From Halomonas huangheensis (GTDB lineage Bacteria; Pseudomonadota; Gammaproteobacteria; Pseudomonadales; Halomonadaceae): DNA of 64,000 nucleotides. Positions 1 through 9,684 of the stretch are shown piece after piece; the first letter of the stretch is position 1; each line of letters begins with the position of its first letter. The stretch is taken from contig NZ_CP013106.1 in NCBI RefSeq assembly GCF_001431725.1, positions 2,108,001 through 2,172,000 on the forward strand, read 5' to 3'. The translations under genes were made by a program, and so were the position numbers. The notes beneath the pieces were generated by a model. That model did no database searches. It was given only the letters and a program-made list of their open reading frames with translations, and was not told where the DNA came from.

Positions 1-1434
1 TGGAACCTGACCGCCGAGGGCGCCGATGGCACCAATGTGGCGCCGGGCGACACGGTGGATCTGAGCAATACCGACGGCAACCTGGTGATCGCCAAGAACG
101 CCACCGATGGTGCTCAGGAAGACGTGACCTTCGATCTGGCCGACGACATCACGGTGGATAGTGTCACCGCGGGCGACAGCCTACTCGATACCAACGGCCT
201 GACGGTGGACGATGGCGCGGGCAACGTGGCCACCACTACGGCCACCGGTACCACGGTAACCGACGGCACCACCACCACGGCGATGACGGCGGGAGGCCTG
301 ACCAGCGGCAATATCAATCTGGACGGCACCAGCGACGAGATCACCGGCCTGTCCAACACCACGCTCACCGATCCCGGCTTCGCGACGGAAGGTCGTGCGG
401 CTACCGAGGAGCAGTTGGATCTGGTCAACCAGACCGCCAACACCGGCTGGAACCTGACCGCCGAGGGCGCCGATGGCACCAATGTGGCGCCGGGCGACAC
501 AGTGGATCTGAGCAACAGCGACGGCAACCTGGTGATCGCCAAGAACGCCACCGATGGTGCTGAGGAAGATGTGATCTTCGATCTGGCCGACGACATCACG
601 GTGGATAGCGTCACCGCGGGCGACAGCCTGCTCGATACCAACGGCCTGACGGTGGACGATGGCGCGGGCAATGTGGCCTCCACTACGGCCACCGGTACCA
701 CGGTAACCGACGGCACCACCACCACGGCGATGACGGCGGGAGGCGTGACCAGCGGCAATATCAATCTGGACGGCACCAGCGACGAGATCACCGGCCTGTC
801 CAACACCACACTCACCGATCCCGGCTTCGCGACGGAAGGCCGAGCAGCCACCGAGGAGCAGTTGGATCTGGTCAACCAGACCGCCAACACCGGCTGGAAC
901 CTGACCGCCGAGGGCGCCGATGGCACCAATGTGGCGCCGGGCGACACGGTGGATCTGAGCAATACCGACGGCAACCTGGTGATCGCCAAGAACGCCACCG
1001 ATGGTGCTGAGGAAGGCGTGACCTTCGATCTCGCTGACGATGTCACGATCGGCAACAGCCTGACCATCAACAACGGCCCGACGCTCAATGACAACGGCAT
1101 CGACATGGGGGGGGACAGGATCACCAATGTCGGCGGGCCAACGAATGGAGGCGATGCAGTCAATCTCGACTACTTCAACGAGAACAAGGCTCACTACTAT
1201 AGCGTCAATGATGGCGGTACCCAGGGAGGGAACTACGCCAACGATGGCGCCACCGGCATCAATGCCATTGCCTCGGGTGTGGATGCGTCGGCAACGGCGG
1301 ATGGCGCTATCGCGATGGGCAGTGGCGCCGAAGCATCCGCGTTTCGTGATGTCATGATCGGTGATGGCGCGGGTGCCAATGCTGGCACCGGTGGGCGGGA
1401 TAACATAGCCATTGGTGGCTCGGCAGGCCAGTAA
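1..1434 (+). CDS. Trimeric autotransporter adhesin A, upstream part ending at an in-frame stop (5' end outside window)
   Basis: The frame is already open at base 1, so the real start lies to the left. The translation is stalk and head material of a type Vc adhesin. It has three copies, 447 bp apart (1, 448, 895), of a unit beginning WNLTAEGADGTNVAPG, then YadA-head-like repeats of the AIAMGSGAEA type. The frame ends at TAA 1432-1434 in the middle of a head repeat. The same frame resumes at once and runs to 7386, and the paralogous adhesin near 14,020 reads straight through the matching place (GGFAGQGRG there, GGSAGQ-stop-RGA here). I read this as a nonsense mutation in one long gene. Without the C-terminal anchor this part could not be displayed on the surface. 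Confidence 0.85.
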   Translation, partial: WNLTAEGADGTNVAPGDTVDLSNTDGNLVIAKNATDGAQEDVTFDLADDITVDSVTAGDSLLDTNGLTVDDGAGNVATTTATGTTVTDGTTTTAMTAGGLTSGNINLDGTSDEITGLSNTTLTDPGFATEGRAATEEQLDLVNQTANTGWNLTAEGADGTNVAPGDTVDLSNSDGNLVIAKNATDGAEEDVIFDLADDITVDSVTAGDSLLDTNGLTVDDGAGNVASTTATGTTVTDGTTTTAMTAGGVTSGNINLDGTSDEITGLSNTTLTDPGFATEGRAATEEQLDLVNQTANTGWNLTAEGADGTNVAPGDTVDLSNTDGNLVIAKNATDGAEEGVTFDLADDVTIGNSLTINNGPTLNDNGIDMGGDRITNVGGPTNGGDAVNLDYFNENKAHYYSVNDGGTQGGNYANDGATGINAIASGVDASATADGAIAMGSGAEASAFRDVMIGDGAGANAGTGGRDNIAIGGSAGQ

Positions 1435-1458
1435 CGCGGCGCCAATGGCAGCTTCAAT

Positions 1459-4400
1459 GTGGCCACGGGTTTCACGGCAGGCCGGAACGTTACCGGCAAC
1501 GCCAATACCGCGTACGGTCGTATGGCCGGCCAGAACGTGGAAGGTTCCGAGAACCTGGCTTTCGGCACGGCTGCTGGGCGTAACGTGACAGGCTCGGACA
1601 ACGTCGGGATCGGTCAAAATGCTGGGGAGGGCGTGGACGGCATCAACAACCTTGCAATCGGCCATGAGACTGGACGATCGGTAACCGGGAGTCAGAACGT
1701 TGGCTTGGGGATTAGCGCTGGTGCCGGGGTTACTGGTTTCAATAACGTGGGTGTCGGGGCGCTTGCGGGTGGGTCCTCCGAAGGTGATTACAATGTCGGG
1801 GTTGGTGAGAGGGCCGGTCGGATTGTGACTGGCGACAGCAATGCGGCTTTAGGCCATTTTGCGGGTAATCGAGTAACCGGTAGCGACAATGTAGCCATTG
1901 GACACTATGCGGGCACCCAGGTGCATGTCGACCCGGCGCTTCGGGTTGAGGCTGACCGTACGGTATCCATCGGTAACAGGGCCGTAGCCATGGCCGACGA
2001 TGCCATCGCGATTGGTTCGGGCGCGCAGGCCAACGGGTTGCAGGCCATCAGCATTGGTACCGGCAACCAGGTGGATGGCGATAACTCCGGTGCGATCGGC
2101 GACCCGACCACGATCACCGGGTCCGGCTCCTATTCGCTGGGCAACGACAACACCATTGCTGCCGATAACGCTGGCACCTTCGGTAATGACAACGTCCTCG
2201 GCGCTGATGCCGATGGCAGCCGTATCATCGGTAATGGCAACGATGTCGATGTAGCGGATGCCTTCGTGATCGGTAATGGCGCGGATGTCACCGTGGCTGA
2301 GGGCGTGGCGCTGGGCAACGGTTCGATTGCCGATACCGGTGCGGGCGTTGCGGGTTATAACCCGGCCACGGGTGCCGCCGATGGCCTGGATGCGGGCATT
2401 GCCGCGACCCAGAGTACTACCGGGGCGCTGGCGGTGGGCGATGCCGGTGGCGGGGTGTTCCGTCAGATCACAGGAGTCGCGGCGGGTACCGAAGACAGTG
2501 ATGCGGTCAATGTGGCGCAGTTGAAAGGTGTGGAGGATCTCGCCACTACCCCGCTGACTTTCGCGGGTGACAGCGGCAGCAACGTCGATCGTCAGCTTGG
2601 TGAGACCCTCAACGTCACTGGCGGTGCCGCGGGCACGTTGACCAGTGGCAATATCGGCGTGGTTGGTGATGGCACCGACACCCTCGAACTGCAACTCGCA
2701 GAAGACCTCGATCTCGGTGCCAACGGCAGTGTCACCGCGGGCGACAGCCTGCTCGATACCAATGGCCTGACGGTGGACGATGGCGCGGGCAACGTGGCCA
2801 CGACCACGGCCACCGGCAGCACGGTAACTGACGGTACTACCATCACGGCGATGACGGCGGGAGGCCTGACCAGCGGCAATATCAACCTGGACGGCACCAG
2901 CGATGAGATCACCGGCCTGTCCAACACCACACTCACCGATCCCAGCTTCGCGATGGAAGGCCGAGCAGCCACCGAGGAGCAGTTGGACCTGGTCAACCAG
3001 ACCGCCAACACCGGCTGGAACCTGACTGCCGAGGGCGCCGATGGCACCAATGTGGCGCCGGGCGACACAGTGGATCTGAGCAACAGCGACGGCAACCTGG
3101 TGATCGCCAAGAACGCCACCGATGGTGCTGAGGAAGATGTGATCTTCGATCTGGCCGACGACATCACGGTGGATAGCGTCACCGCGGGCGACAGCCTGCT
3201 CGATACCAACGGCCTGACGGTGGACGATGGCGCGGGCAATGTGGCCTCCACTACGGCCACCGGTACCACGGTAACCGACGGCACCACCACCACGGCGATG
3301 ACGGCGGGAGGCGTGACCAGCGGCAATATCAATCTGGACGGCACCAGCGACGAGATCACCGGCCTGTCCAACACCACACTCACCGATCCCGGCTTCGCGA
3401 CGGAAGGCCGAGCAGCCACCGAGGAGCAGTTGGACCTGGTCAACCAGACCGCCAACACCGGCTGGAACCTGACCGCCGAGGGCGCCGATGGCACCAATGT
3501 GGCGCCGGGCAACACGGTGGACTTGAGCAATACCGACGGCAACCTGGTGATTGCCAAGAACGCCACCGATGGTGCTGAGGAAGACGTGACCTTCGATCTC
3601 GCTGACGATGTCACGATCGGCAACAGCCTGACCATCAACAACGGCCCGACGCTCAATGACAACGGCATCGACATGGGGGGTGACAGGATCACCAATGTCG
3701 GCGGGCCAACGAATGGAGGCGATGCAGTCAATCTCGACTACTTCAACGAGAACAAGGCTCACTACTACAGCGTCAATGACGGTGGCGTGATCGGTGGCAA
3801 CTATGACAACGACGGTGCTACCGGTGTGAACGCCATGGCCGGTGGGGTAGGTAGCCTGGCTTCGGCCGATGGTGCCATGGCATTGGGCTTCGGTGCCGAC
3901 GCCCGCGTTCTCGATAGCGTGGCGCTGGGGAGTGGTTCGGTCTCCAGTCGAGCCGTAGCTCCCGCTTCGGGTAGTATTCCGGCGGGGAGTGCCAACATCA
4001 CCTACAACACCACCGACAAGACACTGCTGGGAGCGGTCTCGGTTGGTTATGACGACGCCTACCGTCAGATCACCAATGTGGCGGATGGCACTCAGGAACA
4101 CGACGCGGTGACAGTGCGGCAGTTGCAGGGTGCGATCGGCTCGGTGATCGATACGGGGATCATGTACTTCCATGCCAACTCGGCCCAACCGGATTCCATC
4201 GCGGCTGGTCCGGAGAGTATCGCGGTGGGGCCCGCGACGGTTGTCAACGGCGATGCCGGTATTGGCATGGGGAACGGTGCGATTGTGGAAATGACGGCGC
4301 CGGGCGGCACTGCCATCGGAGATGGCGCGCATGTGATGCTGGCCGACGGGATGGCACTGGGCACCTCTTCGCTGGCAGAGGCAGAGCAAGGTGTGGCACT

Positions 4401-7386
4401 CGGTGCGGGCGCGACGGTCAGCCACGATCAGAGCGTGGCGCTGGGCAGCAACTCGGTGACTGCCGAGCCAGTAGCCACTGCGGGCACGACCATTGCCAGC
4501 AGCAACTATGACTTTGCCGGTACTGCACCGCAAAGCACGGTGAGCGTGGGTGATGTGGGCAATGAACGTACCATCACCAATGTGGCGGCGGGACGACTCT
4601 CGGCGAGCAGCACTGATGCCATCAACGGCAGTCAGTTGTTCGCTACCAACCAGGCGGTGGAGAACGCTAGCCAGGGCTGGAATCTGACCGCCGAGGGCGC
4701 CGATGGCACCAATGTGGCGCCGGGCGACACAGTGGATCTGAGCAATACCGACGGCAACCTGGTGATCGCCAAGAACGCCGCCGATGGTGCCGAGGAAAGC
4801 GTGACCTTCGCTCTGTCGGACGATGTGACGATCGGCAACAGCCTGACCATCAACAACGGCCCGACGCTCAATGACAACGGCATCGACATGGGCGGTGACA
4901 CCATCACCAATGTCGGCGCGCCGGTAAATGAAGGCGATGCGGTCAACAAGCAGTATGTCGATGGCGCGGGTGATGCGTTGGTTGCCGAGGGCATGAACTT
5001 CTCGGGTAACGACGGCGATACCATCCATCGTGACCTGGGCCAGACTCTGGCCGTGACCGGCGAGGCGAGTGCCGATGGCACCTTCAGTGGCACCAACCTG
5101 AAGACGGTGACCGATCCGGCTACTGGTGCCATCCAACTGCAGATGACGGATGCGCCGCAGTTCGGCAATGTGACCATCAACGACGGCGACACCGGCAGGA
5201 TTACCGGCGTCACGGCGGGCACTGAGGACAACGATGCGGTCAACGTCAGTCAGCTCAACGACGTCAGCGACGTGGCCAACACCGGCTGGAACCTGACCGC
5301 CGAGGGCGCCGATGGCACCAATGTGGCGCCGGGCGACACAGTGGATCTGAGCAACAGCGATGGCAACCTGGTGATCGCCAAGAACGCCACCGATGGTGCC
5401 GAGGAAAGCGTGACCTTCGCTCTGTCGGACGATGTGACGATCGACAACAGCCTGACCATCAACAACGGCCCGACGCTCAATGACAACGGCATCGACATGG
5501 GCGGTGACACCATCACCAATGTTGGCGCGCCGGTAAATGAAGGCGATGCGGTCAACAAACAGTATGTCGATGGGGCTGGTGATGCGTTGATTGCCGAGGG
5601 CATGAACTTCTCGGGTAACGACGGCGATACCATCCATCGTGACCTGGGCCAGACTCTGGCAGTGACCGGCGAGGCGAGTGCCGATGGCACCTTCAGTGGC
5701 ACCAACCTGAAGACGGTGACCGATCCGGCTACTGGTGCCATCCAGCTGCAGATGGCGGATGCGCCGCAGTTCGGCGATGTGACCATCAACGACGGTGGCA
5801 GCGGCAAGATATCTGGGGTTGCTGATGGTGATATCAATGAAGACAGCACCGATGTGGTGAATGGCAGTCAGCTTTGGGAAACCCAGCAAGCCCTGGAAGG
5901 GGAGCAGGTGCACTACTACAGCGTCAACGACGGCGGCACTCAAGGTGGCAACTACGCCAACGACGGTGCGACAGGCGTGAATGCCATTGCCGCGGGGGTG
6001 GATGCTACAGCCACGGCTGATGGTGCCATCGCCATTGGCGCTGGTGCCACAGCCAGCGAAGCCGGCAGTGTAGCGCTCGGCGCTGCATCAACAACTGATG
6101 CAGTTGTCGGAACCGCCGGTACTACTATCGGTGGTCAGACTTACACCTTTGCGGGCGCTGCACCGCTCGGTACTCTCAGCGTGGGGTCCGTCGGTGCCGA
6201 ACGCACGATTACTCACGTAGCGGCAGGGCGAATTTCGGCCGACAGCACCGATGCGGTAAATGGCAGTCAGCTGTATGCCACCAATCAGGCAGTGGAGAGC
6301 ATCGATAACCGAGTGGGGGATGTCGAGGGAGACGTCAGTGTGCTTGGTGACCGAGTGACCAATGTCGAGGGTGATGTGAGTAGCATCAGCAACGACCTTG
6401 GGGAGTTGGCCGATCAGGCGGTGAAGTACGATACCAATGACGACGGTAGCGTCAATTATGAATCGGTTACCCTGGCGGGTGGAGAAGGAACCACAATCAC
6501 TAATCTGGCGGACGGTGAAGTGTCTGAAGGCAGTAGTGACGTGGTCAACGGCAGCCAGCTTTGGGCGGTTCAGAACCAGATCAACAACAGCCTCGCAACA
6601 GGTGAGACAAAGTACTTCAAGGCCAACTCTGAAGCAGCGGCTGCGCGTGTTGAGGGTGCCGAGAGCGTGGCGATGGGGCCGGAGAGCGTGGCCGCTGGCG
6701 ATAACAGCGTGGCAGTTGGCAACGGAGCTCGAGCCGAGAGCGACGGCGGGGTGGCCCTGGGGGCTGGCTCGCAGGCAACTCGCGAAGGGATGAATGGTGC
6801 AGAGGAAGCCTTCTCCAACGAATCTGTCGCCTCGACACAGGGTGCGGTTTCAGTGGGTAGTCAAGGCGGTGAGCGCCAGATCACCCATGTGGCGGGTGGT
6901 ACTGAAGCCACGGATGCGGTCAACGTGCGCCAACTGGAATCGGTGCAGGCAGGCTCGGTGAACTATGATCGCCACTCGGACGGCAGCGTGGATTACAGCT
7001 CGGTGACGTTTGGTCAGAAAGGAACACCGACGCAGATCCACAACGTTGCGCCTGGCACCGCGCCGACTGATGCGGCTAACGTGGGACAGCTGCAGGAGCT
7101 GAACCAGCAGTTCAACCATCAGATCGGTGGGCTCAGCAACCGCATCGATGAGGTTGAGCGCAATGCGAACGCCGGTATTGCGGGTGTCGCCGCCATGGGC
7201 GATGCACCCTATGTACCAGGTAAGCTGACGTACCATGTTGGAGGTGGCTATCACGGTGGTGAGAGTGCAGTAGGTCTCAATTTCCGTCGTACCGCAGATA
7301 ACGGACGCTGGAGCTTGACGGCAGGAGCCGCCGGCTCTCGAGCGGGTGCCACGATAGGTATTGGAGTGTCGGGGGTTATCGATTAA
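1459..7386 (+). CDS. Trimeric autotransporter adhesin A, downstream part with YadA-like anchor (severed from its N-terminus)
   Basis: This is the same reading frame as the upstream part, past the TAA at 1432. The GTG at 1459 is only the first possible start codon; I see no convincing ribosome site, and no signal peptide is encoded, so independent export is unlikely. The 1,975 residues hold head repeats (GNNVAIG-like), neck and stalk units, four more WNLTAEG-type elements (3016, 3463, 4678, 5287), repeated DAVNxxQL neck motifs, and a short C-terminal region resembling a YadA anchor. The protein ends GIGVSGVID, whereas the paralogue at 25336 ends GVGVGFHW. The usual terminal aromatic residue of an outer-membrane barrel is missing. 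The gene is probably non-functional unless the stop is read through or is a sequence error. Confidence 0.8.
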   Translation: MATGFTAGRNVTGNANTAYGRMAGQNVEGSENLAFGTAAGRNVTGSDNVGIGQNAGEGVDGINNLAIGHETGRSVTGSQNVGLGISAGAGVTGFNNVGVGALAGGSSEGDYNVGVGERAGRIVTGDSNAALGHFAGNRVTGSDNVAIGHYAGTQVHVDPALRVEADRTVSIGNRAVAMADDAIAIGSGAQANGLQAISIGTGNQVDGDNSGAIGDPTTITGSGSYSLGNDNTIAADNAGTFGNDNVLGADADGSRIIGNGNDVDVADAFVIGNGADVTVAEGVALGNGSIADTGAGVAGYNPATGAADGLDAGIAATQSTTGALAVGDAGGGVFRQITGVAAGTEDSDAVNVAQLKGVEDLATTPLTFAGDSGSNVDRQLGETLNVTGGAAGTLTSGNIGVVGDGTDTLELQLAEDLDLGANGSVTAGDSLLDTNGLTVDDGAGNVATTTATGSTVTDGTTITAMTAGGLTSGNINLDGTSDEITGLSNTTLTDPSFAMEGRAATEEQLDLVNQTANTGWNLTAEGADGTNVAPGDTVDLSNSDGNLVIAKNATDGAEEDVIFDLADDITVDSVTAGDSLLDTNGLTVDDGAGNVASTTATGTTVTDGTTTTAMTAGGVTSGNINLDGTSDEITGLSNTTLTDPGFATEGRAATEEQLDLVNQTANTGWNLTAEGADGTNVAPGNTVDLSNTDGNLVIAKNATDGAEEDVTFDLADDVTIGNSLTINNGPTLNDNGIDMGGDRITNVGGPTNGGDAVNLDYFNENKAHYYSVNDGGVIGGNYDNDGATGVNAMAGGVGSLASADGAMALGFGADARVLDSVALGSGSVSSRAVAPASGSIPAGSANITYNTTDKTLLGAVSVGYDDAYRQITNVADGTQEHDAVTVRQLQGAIGSVIDTGIMYFHANSAQPDSIAAGPESIAVGPATVVNGDAGIGMGNGAIVEMTAPGGTAIGDGAHVMLADGMALGTSSLAEAEQGVALGAGATVSHDQSVALGSNSVTAEPVATAGTTIASSNYDFAGTAPQSTVSVGDVGNERTITNVAAGRLSASSTDAINGSQLFATNQAVENASQGWNLTAEGADGTNVAPGDTVDLSNTDGNLVIAKNAADGAEESVTFALSDDVTIGNSLTINNGPTLNDNGIDMGGDTITNVGAPVNEGDAVNKQYVDGAGDALVAEGMNFSGNDGDTIHRDLGQTLAVTGEASADGTFSGTNLKTVTDPATGAIQLQMTDAPQFGNVTINDGDTGRITGVTAGTEDNDAVNVSQLNDVSDVANTGWNLTAEGADGTNVAPGDTVDLSNSDGNLVIAKNATDGAEESVTFALSDDVTIDNSLTINNGPTLNDNGIDMGGDTITNVGAPVNEGDAVNKQYVDGAGDALIAEGMNFSGNDGDTIHRDLGQTLAVTGEASADGTFSGTNLKTVTDPATGAIQLQMADAPQFGDVTINDGGSGKISGVADGDINEDSTDVVNGSQLWETQQALEGEQVHYYSVNDGGTQGGNYANDGATGVNAIAAGVDATATADGAIAIGAGATASEAGSVALGAASTTDAVVGTAGTTIGGQTYTFAGAAPLGTLSVGSVGAERTITHVAAGRISADSTDAVNGSQLYATNQAVESIDNRVGDVEGDVSVLGDRVTNVEGDVSSISNDLGELADQAVKYDTNDDGSVNYESVTLAGGEGTTITNLADGEVSEGSSDVVNGSQLWAVQNQINNSLATGETKYFKANSEAAAARVEGAESVAMGPESVAAGDNSVAVGNGARAESDGGVALGAGSQATREGMNGAEEAFSNESVASTQGAVSVGSQGGERQITHVAGGTEATDAVNVRQLESVQAGSVNYDRHSDGSVDYSSVTFGQKGTPTQIHNVAPGTAPTDAANVGQLQELNQQFNHQIGGLSNRIDEVERNANAGIAGVAAMGDAPYVPGKLTYHVGGGYHGGESAVGLNFRRTADNGRWSLTAGAAGSRAGATIGIGVSGVID

Positions 7387-7454
7387 GCCAGTCTCTCGTT
7401 TACATGGCCTTTGAATCCCGGTGCTCTGTATGTACCGCGTGTCGAATCAACGAC

Positions 7455-7626
7455 GTTAGCGTGAATTACAGCTCGGTGACGCTAGGGCAGGAAGGGACGA
7501 CGAGTTCACAACGTGACCCCTGGCACGGCCCGACCGATGCGGCCAAAGTGGGGCAACTGCAGGAGCTGAACCAGCAGTTCAACAGGTAACTTCGGCGCCG
7601 GTGCTGGTGCGGGTTTCCACTGGTAA
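7455..7626 (+). pseudogene. Remnant of another adhesin 3' end
   Basis: This stretch downstream of the adhesin A stop repeats the end of an adhesin gene. It contains NYSSVTLGQ, then VGQLQELNQQF, then jumps to FGAGAGAGFHW and a TAA at 7624-7626. Compared with 24,930-25,336 it has two single-base indels near 7500-7535 and lacks the anchor segment between the last coiled coil and the final strand. It ends with the same terminal residues and the same bases (tttccactggtaatcga) as the intact adhesin B, and it sits right before the lipoprotein gene. It is most simply the original 3' end of this locus, left behind after a deletion or recombination. Confidence 0.75.
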
Positions 7627-7641
7627 TCGAGGAGGGGGAGC

Positions 7642-8472
7642 ATGGAACTGGGAACACGTCACGGCATGATACTGGCTTTGGGGGCCGTTGGTTTGTTGAC
7701 TCTGGGGCTGCAGGGATGTGCCATGGGCACGGAATCGCCGGTACAGACGGCGAATGAGCAGGCATCATCGATGTCCGAAGCACAGAACGATGTCACCTTC
7801 CCGGAGCCGGGAGATGCATGGATGGAAGAGGGGACCTACGTCAATATCGAGAATCTGCGCAAGATGCAGGTTGGGCTATCCAAGGACCAACTCTATGATC
7901 TGCTTGGGCGCCCGCACTTTTCCGAGGGACTGTTCGGTGTGCGTGAGTGGAACTATATCTTCCAGTTGCCCACGAGCAATGGGGGCTACATGACCTGCCA
8001 GTATCAGGTGCAATTCGATGCTGACATGCTGGCCGAGAGCATGCATTGGCGTGAGTCGAGCTGTGCCGCCTTGCTTGAGCTTCAAGAGAGCGAGCCGACT
8101 CGAATGACACTATCTGCCGATACGCTTTTTGATTTCGATAGCGCCCAGTTATCGCATGAAGGGCAGCAGCGGGTAGCCGATCTGGCCGGGCGTATTCGTG
8201 ACGACTTCGTCGAGCCCAGCGTCATGGTCGTAGGCCACACGGACCGATTGGGCAGCGATGCTTATAATCAGGCATTGTCTGAGCGGCGCGCTGCCACGGT
8301 CCGTTCAGCCCTGGTCAGTAGTGGAATCGCACCAATGACAATGCAGAGTCGCGGTGTCGGTGAACGTCAGCCGGTGAAGCATTGTGACGGCGATCGGGGC
8401 ACGCCAGGACTGAAGGCTTGTTTACAACCCAATCGTCGTGTCGATATTGAGGTGAGTGGCGAGAAACGCTGA
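7642..8472 (+). CDS. tpgA: TpgA-like lipoprotein: BamE/SmpA-like domain plus OmpA peptidoglycan-binding domain (copy A)
   Basis: A 276-residue lipoprotein. The signal peptide ends in lipobox LQGC near residue 26. A BamE/SmpA-like segment (LRKMQVGLSKDQLYDLLGRP) lies around residues 70-130. A C-terminal OmpA-type domain (DTLFDFDSAQLS, VGHTDRLGSDAYNQALSERR) lies around 152-270. ATG 7642 follows a strong GAGGAGGGGG site. In Acinetobacter, TpgA has this layout, is encoded beside the adhesin AtaA, and links the adhesin anchor to peptidoglycan; position and domains match here. From about residue 52 onward the protein is nearly identical to copy B at 25354, while the signal peptide and linker differ. 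The gene looks intact although its adhesin partner is broken. Confidence 0.85.
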   Translation: MELGTRHGMILALGAVGLLTLGLQGCAMGTESPVQTANEQASSMSEAQNDVTFPEPGDAWMEEGTYVNIENLRKMQVGLSKDQLYDLLGRPHFSEGLFGVREWNYIFQLPTSNGGYMTCQYQVQFDADMLAESMHWRESSCAALLELQESEPTRMTLSADTLFDFDSAQLSHEGQQRVADLAGRIRDDFVEPSVMVVGHTDRLGSDAYNQALSERRAATVRSALVSSGIAPMTMQSRGVGERQPVKHCDGDRGTPGLKACLQPNRRVDIEVSGEKR

Positions 8473-8550
8473 ACTATTTCGATCATTCCCGTGGGGGGCT
8501 GGCCGGGTTTCAGGTCTTCCCATGGGGTGGTGATTGCGAGCCTGACGTCA

Positions 8551-8953
8551 TTTCAGCAGAATGGAAGATATCCAGCCGAGTTGATCTTCATACGGTGAGT
8601 GGATTTGGCTCCAGCCATCAACGTTATCCAGGATGTACAAGGTGCTGCTCTGTTGCATCCTGGCGATGATCTCCACCTGATGGTTTGGGTATGACCCTGC
8701 TCAACGCCACGGCCATTTTCTCGGAAGAAGACGAGGTTGTTCCGGGCCGTAACGATATTCTTCCCGGCGGCTTTGAGCCATTTGGTAGTCTTGGTATTAT
8801 TCTTATTGAGGCCCATTCCCTCCGGGTAGAATAGGGATCGGCATCTTCGCATTGCCTGTCAGGTATCGTTCAACGAGTGCCATGCTCGTATCCAGCTATG
8901 GACAAGAGAACGTTGGGACCAACAAGACTAACCGCGATTCATTTTCAATAGAT
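8551..8953 (-). pseudogene. Decayed copy of the Sel1-repeat gene
   Basis: On the minus strand, fragments match the intact Sel1-SH3 gene at 26512-27426. A stretch reading KWLKAAGKNIVTARNNL followed by ENGRGVEQGHTQTIRW matches its RWLEAAAEQDVIPAQNNL and ENGLGVEQDHSTAIRW. The DNA around the start also matches, but the ATG has become ATC (8951-8953). Only about 400 of 915 bp remain, so most repeats are deleted, and the frame shifts between fragments. The order relative to the lipoprotein gene is the same as in copy B. Confidence 0.8.
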
Positions 8954-9363
8954 GGTTATTCCCTCTTTTCTGGTCGGCAGGCTGTCTTGAGTGGTGTTCT
9001 GTGAAGAGCTTTCCTGCTGCGACTCCATGCCTGGCGTTGTGCTCGTACTGTCAGTGAATATGTTGAGTCGCTGGTGAGTCATGACACACATCACACTGGC
9101 ATCATTTGTGAATGATGGGGCAGTTGGTGTCACCGTATAAGTTCACAGTATTCAAGGTTTTAAAGGTACAAAGTCTGGGATGAGCTGTGTCAGTATAGCC
9201 TAGAGATTTCACCTTCAAGGCATGCCGTGGCCTGTGCTTTTGTCGAAGCGATACACAATCGAGATTGATACACCGTTTGAGATCATAGGGCGTCTGAAAA
9301 GCAGCCTGTCAAAAGTAATGGGCTGCAAGAGAAAAGTATCGAGTATTCTATTGTGTTTTTCAT
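8945..9363 (-). pseudogene. Decayed copy of the small lipoprotein gene
   Basis: Minus-strand homologue of the gene at 27582-27971. The start and lipobox survive (start 9361-9363; SPLLLTGCFSDA), but the frame stops a few codons later at TGA where copy B continues as PWSQTVDQ. The 3' half (SFTNDASVMCVMTHQRLNIF) is still readable in one frame and runs 11 residues past the copy B stop. This is a clear pseudogene that shows what the ancestral locus contained. Confidence 0.8.
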
Positions 9364-9684
9364 TTTAGTTTTCTCTTAAGTTTCGCTATTTACCGAAATA
9401 TCGGATGACATCCTTTTACCAGAAAGGCACATCAAGGCACATATAGAGTGTTATGTAAGCCGATTGTCATTCAGCTTTTCGTTGAAGTTTTTTCATAGCC
9501 AGAGTGTTTGCATCCAATCCATGGGGTCTCTCGTTTTTGTCATTCCGAGGCCACTATTCTATAGATATTTTCAATTCATAATGCCTTCAATGGCCGGGTA
9601 TCTCTGTACCTTGACAAAAGGTTCAGGGACGCTCTGGATACCCCAGCCTCAAGCATGATTTCAGCATCGACAGCGGGATGGCAC
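9364..9684. other. Non-coding flank of copy A, paralogous to 28035-28240
   Basis: No gene is supported here. Bases about 9440-9630 align with 28060-28210, sharing blocks such as gggtctc(t/c)cgttt(t/c)tgtcattcc. The duplication therefore reached beyond the small lipoprotein gene. Homology fades just before the IS5-family remnant. Confidence 0.6.

Noticed and set aside
8553..8852. 99-codon minus-strand frame as an independent gene
   Set aside because: Its readable parts are fragments of the Sel1 gene joined by out-of-frame sequence, so it is part of the pseudogene.
9464..9658. Possible small gene, because a related open frame exists at 28013-28351
   Set aside because: Start codons are poor, the copy B frame begins inside non-homologous sequence, and the shared region is better explained as duplicated flank.
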